64,000 nt of DNA from Amphibalanus amphitrite (Eukaryota; Arthropoda; Thecostraca; Balanomorpha; Balanidae): contig NW_024882305.1 of assembly GCF_019059575.1 (NCBI RefSeq), positions 271,805-335,804 of the forward strand. The letters run 5' to 3'. How positions within the stretch are numbered: position 1 is the first letter of the stretch; every line of letters begins with the position of its first letter. The position numbers and the translations under genes are program-made. The notes below the pieces were generated by a model. It ran no database searches and was not told the DNA's origin. It saw only the letters and a program-made list of their open reading frames with translations. Below, in pieces: positions 9,500 through 22,000 of this stretch.

Positions 9500-12400
9500 T
9501 CTCTTCTCGCCGCTCCGCAACGGACCATCTTAGGCGCACCGTCGTCGCGGCCGCCCCCGCTCCGCGTCTTCTTTCGGTGGGGGTTGTGGGGATGCTCGCG
9601 TCGCGGGGATGGGCGGTGATCAAGAGGAAGAAGAAGGCGTCATCACGGGGTGGTGATGTTTTAGGAGTTGTGGACGTTGTAGACTCCCTAAAGGGTCCAT
9701 GGTGACCCTCTGAGGCGCCCCGATTCATTCGTACTGCTCGCGAACTGTGCGATCGGTGCGCTCATTCCGCGAATTTGGACTGTCATTGTAACGTTCTACA
9801 GCAAAGGATGCGTAATGTCTCCGCTCTGTGTCGTATTCAATTCATTCATCCGCCGCTGTGGCGTGGCCAATCGAACGTTCACTACTGATATTTGGTGGTC
9901 CAGAATACAGGTTCAAAGTCTACACTGGTTTGCTGGTTTTGTGGAAGTTGTTGAGTGGTTGTTTGAAGGTCAGGTGCACCCTAGCAGAGGTTAAGTCGAT
10001 GAATATTCTTAGGAAAGCCACAAGTCGAGAACACGCTCATAAAATATATTAGGAAATTGGAAGTCTGAAGTCATGAAAGCAGCATGTGGTTAATGATTCA
10101 TGGCCTGGAATTGCTGCGCAGGGGGTCGTTAACGATGTGCGCCTAAATAATTGTCATTTGTATAATTATCTTAATTAAATAATTGTAATTGTTATTATTC
10201 TTTGAATTAGATGGTCTTGTTCGGCCACGATGACTCAGATTGTCACAGGCAAATAGCCAGGCTGCGTGCGATGCGCATTATGTGTTCTATCGTTTGCCGT
10301 CTCACTTTTTCTTTCCGGTAGTTTTCGTTTTATTTTACCTGATTAGCTTACAGTCTACCAAATGCTAGCAGCAATATGCGTCTGCTGGGCAACTTCTCCT
10401 CTTGGCCACTTTCTCTTATCTTTCTCTCCTTAGTTTTCGTTCAAATATGAAGATTTTCTTGTATATCGAACCATCCAGCCCAGCAGTCAGTTCCTGCAGT
10501 AATGCAACCAGTCATGTGACTAGGAATCCACGAGATGAGATATCGGCCGTTGCATCTGGCACAAGGTTCGGATTCAGCCATGAGAGGTGCAGCATGACCT
10601 TAATTATTATCCATAAAATATGCTTGTGAGCATATTCGGTATTTCGCTACGAAATGTCATACCGTAATGGTCTTTTAACAACCTTGTTATTGTACGTATT
10701 TCTGCAATGTGCAGCTTTATTAGTGTGCTGCACCGACTAACCTTCGGTATCCAGTGTTTGCCCAGTGGTTTGCGGCTGTGTGCTACATGAGCAGATGTTT
10801 GCTTCGTCGTCAGTGTTTGTCCCGCTGTTTGCTGAAGTTTGTTCCGCTGGAAGATGACTGCTGTGTCGGTTAGTGTTTGTGGTCGCTAGTAAGGGTGGCT
10901 TGCAGCATCAGGTAATGTTTGTCCCGCTGTTTATTTCGATTTATTCAACCATCAGTCTGTCTCGTTGTATGTCCTTGGCTGCTGCCACTACCCCACGAAC
11001 CGGTCTGTGCCTCCTGCTCGCGCTGGCTGGTCGGCCCATGGCAAAGCGTAAACTGGTTATCGTCCCCAGCTTTAGTTACCAAAATTATTTACCAATCAAC
11101 GAGACACTACTGCGTCGTGGGGCTGGTATCCGCTCAATCTATGTTTCAACTGGCATGCGTGTAGAGAGGATCTCTTCAAGACATTTGGTTGCTTATGTAA
11201 GTTGCGTATTGTTGCGTTTCGTCATTGTACTTATAGGAGCGAGCGAATCAGTTGTGGGCTGCGCAGTTTGCTATCAGCCGTGACTGGCACTGGGACTCTA
11301 GAACATTCAACGTGCCAATCCAACAGAGAACCGACACTGCCGCCGTCAAATTATTGGCCGTACTCGGTATTAGATATTTGACTGAAGTGTTTGCATTTGA
11401 CCCTAAAATATCATTTATGGTCTAATTAGGCACTGCGTCTTGGTGCTATTTGATCGGTATATGTCGCAAGTACCTACACAAAGTCCCTCTACCTATGCTA
11501 ACAGAAGGGACAGGAAGTTTGAACTGCTTGAAATGGTGGCGTTCTTGCGCAACGACGTTTGAGCTGGAAATTAAATGGCTCGTTCTTTGAGAGTCGAAGA
11601 CTACCGAAGAACAATGCGTTTTGCATAATTTAGGATCTAAACCTACACATCGATTTATAAGTCGGTAATAAATTGCGTCTATTTAAATGTCTCCCTATGC
11701 TGCGTTTCAGCCTCCAGGACTTTTAAGAGTATCTGATCTATCGTTGGCGTTCAATGCAGTCAGCATTGCCCGTGTTTTCCGTCAGTTTTAGTTTACCGTT
11801 ACACCACTGGTAACGTGCTAATTCATTGCATCGCTAGCAAGCTGATGCACCCCCTCCATTTAACCGTGCAACATTGCACCTTGTTTTGCTCCCTGCTCGA
11901 CGCTGCAGGCACGTGCCTAGTTAGCACCTTTCCCGCAGAATCAGACGCGCCGGGTCAGCCATCCGGTCGGCTTCTCTACACGCGCAGCACTGACGGACAC
12001 GCACATTGCGCAATGCGGCCGCACGCGGCTCGCACCCAGAGCGCAGCGGGAAAAGTCACTCAACTGGCAGCGATCGGTGCCTAGATCCGAGGGGTCACCG
12101 AGTCCAATGCTGGGAGGGACGTGCGCTTAGAGACTGGTGAAGTTGGGTTAGAAGCGAGGTCGTCGAACGCGGGCTGGTTCCGACTGCAACAGTGCCGAAC
12201 GGGTTTAGTGCGGGAGTGAGCGGGGACGATGGCACATAGATGTGTCGAGTTGATGCGTTAGTGGTCTGGGCGGACGCGAGCGATGAAAGAGAGACGTGAC
12301 GAGTTGAGGCGTTTGCACTCAGCGGCTTACTGGCTGGGGATAACGCGAACGAACCGCGAAATGTGTCGAGTTTGAATGCGGTTCGGTTGTCGACATAGGT

Positions 12401-13380
12401 ACCTCGAAACGAGCGATGTGGTGTGGTGTGCGCTCAACTCATATAATAACGATGGCGACGGACATTATTTCGCTCGATAGTCGGTCGTTGTGGCAAAATT
12501 CACGCCCTTTCGTGAAAGTCGTGACATAATTGGACAGTTATGACGGTCTTGACACCTATGTAAGCGGAAGTCAAAGTATCGCATAGCTCGTATCAAGCCG
12601 TTCTGTTCGCGAAAGAATGGTGAGAACTTGTAGATTAGACCCGCCGCTTTGAAATAACCCAACCCAACAAGGCCGCAGTACGCTGGCATCTATATTTTCC
12701 CATGGTGTAATCAAGCTAGGCGGATGTGGGTTTCCATTCAGGCGTCAGCTCCCATTTGAGTGATGGTGCTGTGACGGATAGGTATACTTTGCTCGCTGCT
12801 GCAATGGGGCTCTGAGTATCGACAGAGGGGTCGCGGCAGCGGAGACCGCCGGAGAGGAATGACCGATGATGTTTGAAATCGCTCTAACATAGAACGAACT
12901 GGATTTGTGGCTGGGATTTGGGTCGAATCGGCTCGGATCATATCAACCACAGAGTGGGGAAGCTTTTAGCATTACGGCTGGTGAGGCAACGGTCATGGCT
13001 TCGACATGCTTTCTTGCTGTTGGGCGATGCAACAAGCGGTCTTACTGCGAAGTTTTGCTGTGGTGAGTTGTCGCAGAACCCAGCGAAAAGTCGCCGCATT
13101 CGTCAACTGGTATGTGTAACCTGTGCTTTCAGCGAACAGTTTCTACATTCTTCAATGGCTCCGCTCGCTGTGAACCATCCATACCACAGAGTCGTTTGCA
13201 GCTCCGCACCCATGATTACCAACTGTTATCCATACACTTTGTACCGCACTTCATTCGAGCAGCGTGCACGCCACTGCGCCCTTACCTGCCTGCTGTCTGC
13301 AGTGGAACGTATTCTATAGATCCGGCTGCATTTACCCTGTGCATCCGCGCTCAACTTCCGTTCACCACGGTTGGCAGGGG
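9500..13380. other. No recognised gene
   Basis: Open frames are short and lack domain or splice support on both strands. No inverted-repeat element with target duplication was found. An AATAAA is at about 11667 but cannot be tied to a transcript. This is the intergenic side of BuGZ. Confidence 0.35.
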
Positions 13381-13399
13381 TTCGAGTTGGGGCCAGGCC

Positions 13400-13635
13400 G
13401 GCCGATATATTGACAGCGGGCGGGGGGGGGGGGGGGTGCAGTGAACAGGTAGTGCAGGAGCACAGTGACAGCAGGGGTCGAGGGCAGGCGGCGGGGGCCG
13501 AAAGGGGGAGGGGGGACAGTGAACATGAAGTGCGGGGGCAGGCGAGGGGGGCACAGTGACCTGGTGAGTGGTGGTGCATCGAGCAGTTGCAGCAGAGCCG
13601 GAAGGGGAAGCGGGGCGGGGGGGGGGGCAGTAATA
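13400..13635. repeat. G-rich degenerate tandem repeat
   Basis: Long G runs (about 13421-13436 and 13611-13627) flank repeats of ACAGTGA, CAGTGAACA and GGGGGCAGGCG. The strand has many GGG tracts, so G-quadruplex formation is plausible. No coding support. Confidence 0.55.
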
Positions 13636-14891
13636 GTTCAGGCTGCCCCGCTGTTACGTCGCCATTACGATTGTATGCACCATGAACATTGAACAGTCCA
13701 GCCGAGGGAGCGCCCTCTCGTATCCGGTGTTGGGTAATAATGGATCAAAGAACAGCTAAATTTCATCAGACCGGACGCCTACCGCGCGCGAACCTGCCGA
13801 CCTTTAGTCTAAGTTCTAACTTTGTACTCGTCTGAGCGGCGGCGTGGCAGGTTACGTTCCCGGTATTTTATAAAGTTATTCAGACTCCAAACGGCTGAGG
13901 CATGAGGTAAAGGTGCTAAGTGCTTATTATGACCCCACTCCACGAGTTTGACCTTATGATCTCTGCGTGAGTGACGGCCGCCAGACTCAAATGTCGTTTC
14001 ACCTGTTTGGTCTAGATAGGTACGAGCGAACTGGTGGATGTAGGTATGAATGAATATAAATGAAGGAATGAATGTATAAATGAATGAATGAAGTGCGAAT
14101 GGTCATTTACCTTTGTAAGACGGTTGTTTTAACCCTCGCCGGACCTATTGGTTTTCTACATACGCGCCGGCCGAGGGGGGGGGGCGGGTACGACCCCCCC
14201 CCCCCTCCAAGGGCGGCGCCACCGTGGGGGCAGTGGGGGCAGACTGCCCCCACTGGCAGGAGGCCGTGGGGGCAAGACTATGTTTTTGCCCCCACAAAAT
14301 TTGGCTGATGTATGGAAACAGAAGACCAGGGCAACATTCATTATAGGCGGTTATAATAGTACGCCTGTTTTTGACAGTCCTCGTATCAAGTGTGTCAGCA
14401 GAACGTTCGTTCTCGGACCATCTGTCGCATATCTCCTACTCCCACTCATTCTCCTACTCATTTTCATTCACCAAAAGGCTGCCCTCGAGCTTGATCTCGA
14501 GGAGGTTGAGAAGCAGTTTACCAAAGTCGGCCAGAGAAGAGATCACCCTCTTTTGGGAACCCTTAGACTGAGACTGAGCTCAGAGAGGTATGACAAAATG
14601 TGATAGGTATGTATATCCCGGGTTATCTGGAATTGTATGTGGGTCGCCCTAATGGAGCTTATTCTCGTACCTATATCAATCGTATGTGAGAGAATCGCAC
14701 ATATACGTACTACGGGAAAAGGAGAAATAGGTACTGACTATAGTTTTGAGGAACACACCATTTTACATCTCAACGAACAACATAACGTTTTCACAGGTTT
14801 GTGTCTCGCAATCAAGTTTTATAGTTTTATTTCGGCCGGGCCCGGGGGTAATCCTAACCGTACCGCAGCCCGGGGTAGCCCTCCCCCCTGT

Positions 14892-15885
14892 TTAACCCTA
14901 TTCCTGGCGGGCTCCGCCGGGACAAGAAACTGGCGGGGGGCCGATTCGGCCCCCCCCCCTTCAGATCTCAAAAACTACACATCGCAGCGACAAACGGTAA
15001 ACGGCATCGGATACGCACGGTCAAGATCTACAATTTTTACTAAGGTCATTTTCAGGTCAGGTCAAAGATGACGTCACAGGGGTCGAAAAAGTCAAAATGG
15101 CGGCGCTAGATATGGAGAGAGTTTTTCTCGAATAACTTTCGAATTAGTCAAGATAGGAACAAACTAAGGGCATCATCGTGATCCTCTTGTCAATCCGCAT
15201 CGAATGATATATATGTTGACCTCGAAAGGTCAAGGTCAAAGGTTGACCTCAGGTCACGTGACTTCGAGGTCATCATGTATATCATTCGATGCGTCTTGAC
15301 GAGCTGAACACAATGAGACCATCCACGCGTCTGTATCTTGTTCCTGTACGGAGTTATTGGCCAAAAACCTTTGGTGACCTTTGATGACGTCACATGACCT
15401 CACAGCTGCCCAACAGCAAAACAGACCTCAAGGTAGTGAAGGTTGATCGTATATGAAGTCATGTATGGTATATGGGGCCATTCCGACCCGTTTTAGTGGT
15501 AAAAACAGGGAGTTGATTTTCCCCCATTGACTTATAATGGGGAGGTCGCGAAACTGACCTGACCTTAGGTCACCGATATCAAAATTCCGAGATATACAAA
15601 TTGCACATACTGGTACCCTAACTAAAGCCTGAAGAGAAGAAATTGATCGGTCAAAAACTCTAGCTCTGGCGTGATTGCAAACTTTTCTGAGGTAGGGTCA
15701 CCAAACCGCCTCTGGTGACCTGACCTGAGGTCAGATCAACTCAAAATTTTCAGACATGTTGCGTAGAAGCCTTTTAGGAAAAGTCAGAAAATTTGAGCTT
15801 CCTAGCTCAACGCGTTTGGGAGAAATAACCAAAAAACCTCAGGGGGGGGGGGCTCCTGAGGCCCCCCCGCCAGGAATAGGGTTAA
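14892..15885. mobile_element. TTAA-flanked piggyBac-type MITE, 994 bp
   Basis: Both ends read TTAACCCTATTCCTGGCGGG on opposite strands, a 20-bp match that includes the TTAA at 14892-14895 and 15882-15885. G-run/C-run hairpins follow each end. There is no transposase reading frame. The middle has a palindromic core of about 96 bp (15197-15292) with CGAATGATAT arms around AGGTCA-type repeats, and TGACGTCA boxes. TTAA duplication with CCC termini points to piggyBac. Confidence 0.85.
15197..15292. repeat. Palindromic core with AGGTCA half-sites
   Basis: The arms GCATCGAATGATATATATG and CATGTATATCATTCGATGC face each other around GACCTCGAAAGGTCAAGG, GGTTGACCTCAGGTCACGTG and CGAGGTCATC. Related cores are at about 21873-22000 and 38845-38985. 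AGGTCA is the known half-site of NR1 and related nuclear receptors. Confidence 0.8.
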
Positions 15886-17103
15886 AGGAAGACTGCCACC
15901 TTCAAAAAGTTTTCTCAGATCGGCCTATGATTTATTCCCTGGACAAAACAAAACTTTAGAATTCACCTGACAAAGTATCATCACGTGAATCGCGAAAAAA
16001 ATTGTCGATTATCATACAATTATCAATCGGTTAATGTCTAACGACAATGTTTACACATCACTAGACTTCAAGGTCATAAGATTATTACATTTTATTTGAA
16101 AAAGTAGGGTATTTTATGATTTACTAATATATGATTTCATAAGAAATTGGCCATGTTTAATTTATTTTGCATTTAAGTTCGTAAAACATTTAAAAATCAT
16201 GGCTCATTTGGAATGGGTCTGGCCCATGTTAAACCCCATTTCCCACACTTTTTTGGAAAAAATGAACTTTTGAATATATAAGTTTAACTTTTATTTTGAC
16301 ACTCCAAAATTCTTCTCTGATCTCGAAACAATCAAAGTTTTGACATATATTTACCAAAAGATAAGAAAATTCATGTTTCAAAGTTATCGATAACAGTAGA
16401 GATGTCGGTTTTCTTGGACTAAAAAAATGGCATCAAACTGAACTTTGGTCTCCGATTTCTCGCAAACGGGTTCGAATTTCGGAAAACCGACTTCAGTCTG
16501 GGACATAGGTGGCTCAGCTCTAGTGAAAACCGTTTTGAGGAAAAAAGGTGGCAGTCTACCTTTAACCCTATTAGTGGCAGGCTCCTGGCTACCCATATTA
16601 GTGGCAGGGGGGCTGTTTACGACCCCCCCCCCTTGATATCTCGAGATCTAACCGGCCGATTTTCAAAATTCAAACGGCATTCGATTTGGCTCAACGAGAT
16701 CTACATTTCTAAAAAAATAAAATTAAAAAATGTCAATAGGGGGGTAGAGGGGGGTAAAAACGGGCAAATTGCAGATACATTTTAGACTGTTTATCACGGC
16801 CAGGTTTCTGAACCAATCTTAACGCAACTTTTGCCGATCGATAGAGAATGAACCAGGAATTCACATGGATCCTAAAAATATGCATTTTCAAAAATCATAG
16901 GCGGATACAGATCATTGAGATTGGGGGTACACAAAAAGTATAGTAAATAAGGTTTTTGTTGGTACTGTTTCTAAAAAGGGTGGCAATGGTCTTGTTATGT
17001 TACAATTTTCTTATGAGAGAACGACTAAAATTGTATTGGTCATGCATAGGCGGTGTCAGGGCACCTATGTTGGGAGGTAAAAAATAACCCCCCTTTTTGG
17101 ACG

Positions 17104-17840
17104 CCTGGATCCACTGGCGGATCCAGGGGGGGGGGGCCACCGGGGCCATGGCCCCCCCCCCAAAGCCTGAAAGGGGGGGCCAACATATCTTTTGGCCCCC
17201 CCCAAAACGCTTGGAGAAAAATTAATGTGAGAAGGTTGCGTAGTAGATACCTACTAGAATCAGCAGCGTGATTCAATAGCGTAGAGAAAGTCAGGGGCGC
17301 GGGAACTACTTTCAGACTGGGGGAGCACACCATAATAGAGATCAACCTAGGGTCCCCCCAAATCTAGTTTTCTCACCGGTTTTAGGCCACTTATTTTTCA
17401 TCCCTTGGCTTTTTCAACAAAAAAAGAAACAGTTGCAAAAAAGGACGGTATTCCGTTTGAAAGTTGTGGGGGCACCGCCCCCACTGGCGGATTCAAGGGG
17501 GCCACCGGGGCCATGGGCCCAAAAAGCCTGAAAGAGGGGGCCAACATATCTTTTGGCCCCCCAAAACGCTCGAAGAAAAATTAATGTGAGAAGGTTGTGT
17601 AGTAGATACTTACTAGAATCAGCAGCGTGATTCAATAGCGTAGAGAAACCCAGGGGCGCGGGAACTACTTTTAGACGGGGGGGGGGGAGGTCACACCATG
17701 ATAGAGATCAACCTAGGATCCCCCAAATATAGTTTTCTCGCCGGTTTTAGGCCACTTATTTTTCATCCCTTGGCTTTTTCAACAAAAAAAGAAAGCATTT
17801 GCAAAAAGGAGCGGTATTCTGTCTGAAAGTTGTGGGGGCA
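17104..17840. repeat. 361-bp tandem duplication inside the hAT element
   Basis: Blocks such as CCAACATATCTTTTGG, GAAAAATTAATGTGAGAAGG, CAGCAGCGTGATTCAATAGC, GGCCACTTATTTTTCATCCC occur twice, 361 bp apart, with few changes. The second copy ends at a GTTGTGGGGGCACCGCCC block that also follows the first. Confidence 0.8.
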
Positions 17841-20012
17841 CCGCCCGCACGGCCCCAGAGTTGGGGGGGGGGGGGCAAGCTGCCACCACTGCCCCCTCCC
17901 CCCGGTTCCCGCGCCTATGGAGAAACTACCGGGTTTACTAGCTTCCTTCATAAAGTGTCGTCATGTCTTATCGTCACCCGAGAAGGTCTTATTGCATAAA
18001 TATCGATTGAGCTGTCAAGTTAACAAACTTGCTGTGGCAGCCTGACCTGACATGACCCGGCAACTTTTCATTCACGGAATATGCGCAATGAATTTTTCAG
18101 GAAAACTCACTGAGTTGTTGAAAAAAAAAACTTGTTTTGTTTCGTAATTGTACAAGAAGCATATGAGGGACCTTTTTGTCCCTTCCTGCGAAACGGTAAA
18201 AGACTTATTTCGGTCACAGCTCAGGCCAATCTCTAAGGGTCAGTCGGGTCACTTATTTCTTAAAAGGGTCCTTACGGCATCCAAGGACCAATTCCGGCTT
18301 TTGAGTGCGCCACATCAGCATTTGATGCTACGACAGATGTCGAAATCTGAATATATGTTACAGGCCGTATGAAAATTCGGTCCGTTTGCAAACGGCCTGG
18401 CCCAGTCAGGCCATATGAAACTACCTGAAAACACCGGCCGTTTGCAAACTATGACCTGAAATATCAGACCGTTTGAAAACGACCTAGTTAGTTTCGGCCT
18501 AGCGAATCCAGGGGGGCCACGGGGTCATGCCCCCAAGCCTGAAAGGGGAACAACATATATTTTTTGTCCCCAAAAACACTTAAGAAAAATGAATGTGAGA
18601 AGGGCGTAGTAGGTAGAGAGAAAATACCGTATCATTAAAAATCTGTGAGCTTGATAAAAGTGTTGGTCTTGTCTTCACCCAAGAAGTTCTTATTGCACAC
18701 TTTAACGATGGATGAAAGAACCTTCATCCCCTGGTTCTCCTTCATCCATGCTTTAACTCTCGATCGACGTGTGAAGTTATCGTGTAAGGTATCATGAAGC
18801 CGATCGCGACGAAACTTTAGTACCCTCATGGTGACAAAGTCTGAAAATTTCATGACCCTGACCCAAGTGAACTTTGACTTGTGGCCTATTTCTCGAGACT
18901 GTTTGGCCATGTTGGAGGCCATGTTTGGCCGGAATAGCGATTCGGCGTATGTCGGCTCACATTATCCGCGCTTTTATAGTCTTTTCGTGGTTTAAAACGC
19001 TCAAACATGTGATATGGTGTTGCTCCCACGCATTAGGGCGGATGCCAATGTCACCTTACGGTCAAGTCAGGTCATTGACCTTTGATGACCTCGGTGCACT
19101 TTTCCGAGTTAAACATGTTTCTAGGATAGTTTCGTTTAGCTGATTTTGAATTTAGCATTTTGCAGCCATTTGAACATTTACGAAGCAGTTTTGATGCCTT
19201 CGTATCATGTTACGTAGCTGCCAGTGGTAGTGGACACCTGCTATACGGACGCCCATAAGTACTCCTACTGGTTGATCTGACCTGACCTGCCCCGACATGG
19301 TCTAAACGCATGAAGACATTATCTATGATCCAAACTAACATGAAATTTGTGATCAGCACAAAAAAACGTATTACAGCCTTACTTTAGGAGGTTATGACAG
19401 GTCCTGATTTTCCCGTCTTTTGGGTCTGTGACCTGACCTGGGCGGTGTTTCACGGCACGCTGCCAGCCGCTGCCAGCGCTGATGGCACTTTTGGTTTCAA
19501 TGGAGACATCAACAAGCCTATACCCACAACACTACCGAAGGCTGACCTTAGCTCGCGGAATGCGCTGTCAGCGGCTGTCAGCACGACCGTGAAACACCGC
19601 CCTGGAAGGTCAACCAATGACCAAGGACCTTAAAATCGGGTATCATCGGCTTCGTCTCGTCACTCACGGGCAACACGCCTGTTTTTTTTTTTCCGCGAGC
19701 TCTAGCTTAATCAGGGGCCGAACGGCAGGGGGTCCAACCGACACCTCCCAGCCCGCGACGCACCGACCCGGAGCGGGCTAATTGGTCGACAAAAGCGATT
19801 TGAAGTGTTTTCAAAGTAATATTTAGGCTCGGGTTGGGTGGGCTACCATTTCTATTTTTTTTTTTTAGTTAAAAAAAAATATCGTTTCAGGGCTGTGACG
19901 AAAAAATAAGTGGCCTAAATCCGATGAGAAAACAGGATTTGGGGGTACCCTAGGTTTGGTTACTTGCAGGAGTTGGCCCCCCCCCCAAAACGCAAGTCTG
20001 GATCCGCCAGTG
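17112..20012. mobile_element. Nested hAT-type element, 2.9 kb
   Basis: The direct repeats CCTGGATC at 17104-17111 and 20013-20020 (8 bp) flank ends CACTGGCGGATCCAG and CTGGATCCGCCAGTG, a 15-bp perfect inverted repeat. Both features are typical of hAT. The interior has a 361-bp direct duplication (for example CCTGAAAG..GGGGGCCAAC at about 17166 and 17527), a third partial copy at about 18495-18620, and long G and C runs. No intact transposase was recognised. It sits in another GGCGGATCCAGG-type repeat. Confidence 0.85.
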
Positions 20013-20350
20013 CCTGGATCCGCCTATTATAGCAAAAACGTGTCAAAAGAGGATGCACAATAACTTTGTATATGTTATCACATGATACCTTTCATTCACT
20101 GTTCGTAAAACTGGTGCAGCATCGTGATCTTCGCCCAAATGACTCGCTTCACGAATAGGACCCCCCAATTCCCAGTGCTCTGGAGCCGCCCCTGGTAAAG
20201 TTATGAACTTGAAATTTTCAGGGAATGTGCCCAATTTAGTTTAAGGAAAAGTCAGAAAATTTCAGCATCGTAGCTTCAGCGGTTTCGGAGATATTCCCGA
20301 AAAACCTGAGGGGTGGATAAAAACAACCCCCCTGCCACTAATAGGGTTAA

Positions 20351-21477
20351 TAAGGCAGCTACGGAAGCAAAAATGGTACCAAACAAAAAGTAGGTATCTA
20401 TGAGAAGATTCTAAAGCACCTAAACTTTTTGACCTCAGGTCAGTTTTCAAGGTCAGAATTCAAGGTCAAAGGCAAAAAACCCGCAATTATGTAGTGGTCT
20501 CAAAGTACGTGTTCCAGAGGACGGCATGGTGCATAAAATCGGCTAAAAGGGATGTTGAACAAAAGAAGAGAATCCGTGGATTCCGATGATGTGCATAACA
20601 TTCAAATTCAAGGTCACGATCATGCTCAAAATTGACCATAAACTTTGCACTTTTTCTTATATCTTGTATATTAAATTCCGAGATGTTTTGATATGTTTTC
20701 AAGCTTAGCGGACCCTTATTTGTGCTTTAGCTTACGATACAAGGCTGCTACAAGGTCAAAGTCACAAGAGAGTGTCCTTGCTAGAGGCTATTTCACTATT
20801 CAAGTCAGGCATGATAATTAAGACATGTTTTGCCATACTGAGGCTCTAAATGAATGCTTACAGCAAAACGGATGCCAGAGGCCCAGAATCATGATCAGCG
20901 GCTACGAAATCATCACAAATGACCTTCCATGTGTAAACAATCAACCAAATGTCATTCGAGGTCACATGAGGTCAACATAAAACTTGACCTTTTCCAAACA
21001 ATACATATGTCATTCGACGCGTCCCGACAAGACTAATACGAAGGTATCACTGCCGTAGCTCCAAGACCATTTTTGTTGAAGTTATTTGCGAATAAAGAAA
21101 CTAAAGCCCCAGCTCGGGGTCGTTGCCCTGACCTCTGACCTCAGGTCACCAAAGTTAATTAAGTATTTTTTTCTAGGTCAAATGCTACACAACCGTGCTC
21201 GTAATTTGTCTTTATCTCTAAAACTCAATTTTTGGCAGCTGGTTGAAGTTCACGTCTGTGACGCCGAAGTTTGCCGTGCAGAAGTCTAGAAAAATCGGCC
21301 CTGAGACATTATCAAGGAGGCTAGGTCCAAATTTTTTGCTTCAAAAGATGTCAAATTAATGGGGGATAAGGTACAGCAAGTTTCGTCTTTCTATCCCTAA
21401 GCGTTTGTGAGGTATCGCAAATATTCGCCAGGGGGAGGCGAAAAACGCCCCCCCCCTTCCGGGCCCGCGAGGGTTAA
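20351..21477. repeat. Sequence related to TTAA elements with orphan right end
   Basis: The stretch has many GACCTCAGGTCA-like words and ends in CGCCCCCCCCCCTTCCGGGC then GAGGGTTAA (TTAA at 21474-21477). No clear left partner was found, so it may be a truncated copy. Confidence 0.45.
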
Positions 21478-21869
21478 TGGTTAAACTCAATACGCCTATG
21501 CATGAAACCTGAAACCAAAATAATTTTGAATGACAACATCTAGGGACAAGGTGCTAATGGATTTTGCAGATCGGCGTTATCAAACAACAGTCGGGTCAGT
21601 CTCAAGCTTGCCCCCACTGGCGAAAATTCGTGGCGCCGCCACTGCCCCCCTCGCCGTTTCGCCCCTGGTGGAGCTAGCGCGTCGCGGAAAAAACGAGCGT
21701 GTGCGCCGTTACGAGACGCAGAGATTGGTACCCGATTTTAAGATCCTAGGCCAACCGGTGACCTCTGAGGTCAGGTCAAGTGCCCCAAGGTACGGTTCAG
21801 GTTTTGGTGAATAACTTCGCAAAAACGGCCGCAGAGCGCCGATTTAGGCAGCATCGTGTTCGTCTCGCT

Positions 21870-22000
21870 CAGGCGCGTCGAATGATATACTTTTTGTCCG
21901 GGTCAGGTCAACTTGGGGTGTTGACCTCAGGTCAAGGTCAGGTCAGCACCCCCAGGTCACGAAGTTGGTCGAAAGAGGTCATGTTGCATATCATTCGATT
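21870..22000. repeat. Second AGGTCA palindromic core
   Basis: CGTCGAATGATATAC at the left faces GCATATCATTCGATTCG at the right, around TCAGGTCAACTTGGGGTG, TTGACCTCAGGTCAAGGTCA and GGTCAGCACCCC. It is a diverged relative of the 15197-15292 core within the same transposon cluster. Confidence 0.7.

Larger units (their letters stand above)
16562..20350. mobile_element. TTAA-flanked element, 3.8 kb with a nested hAT insertion
   Basis: The ends are TTAACCCTATTAGTGGCAGG at 16562 and its exact reverse complement ending at 20350, including TTAA on each side. Removal of the nested 2.9-kb hAT element (17112-20012) leaves under 1 kb, close to the 14892-15885 copy. The left end shows a partial repeat of its own terminus (ATTAGTGGCAGG again at about 16597-16608). 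No transposase is visible. Confidence 0.85.

Noticed and set aside
16898-20040. Another hAT with ATAGGCGGATACAG and GGATCCGCCTAT ends around the nested one
   Set aside because: The ends look related but no 8-bp duplication could be found, so the borders are not supported.
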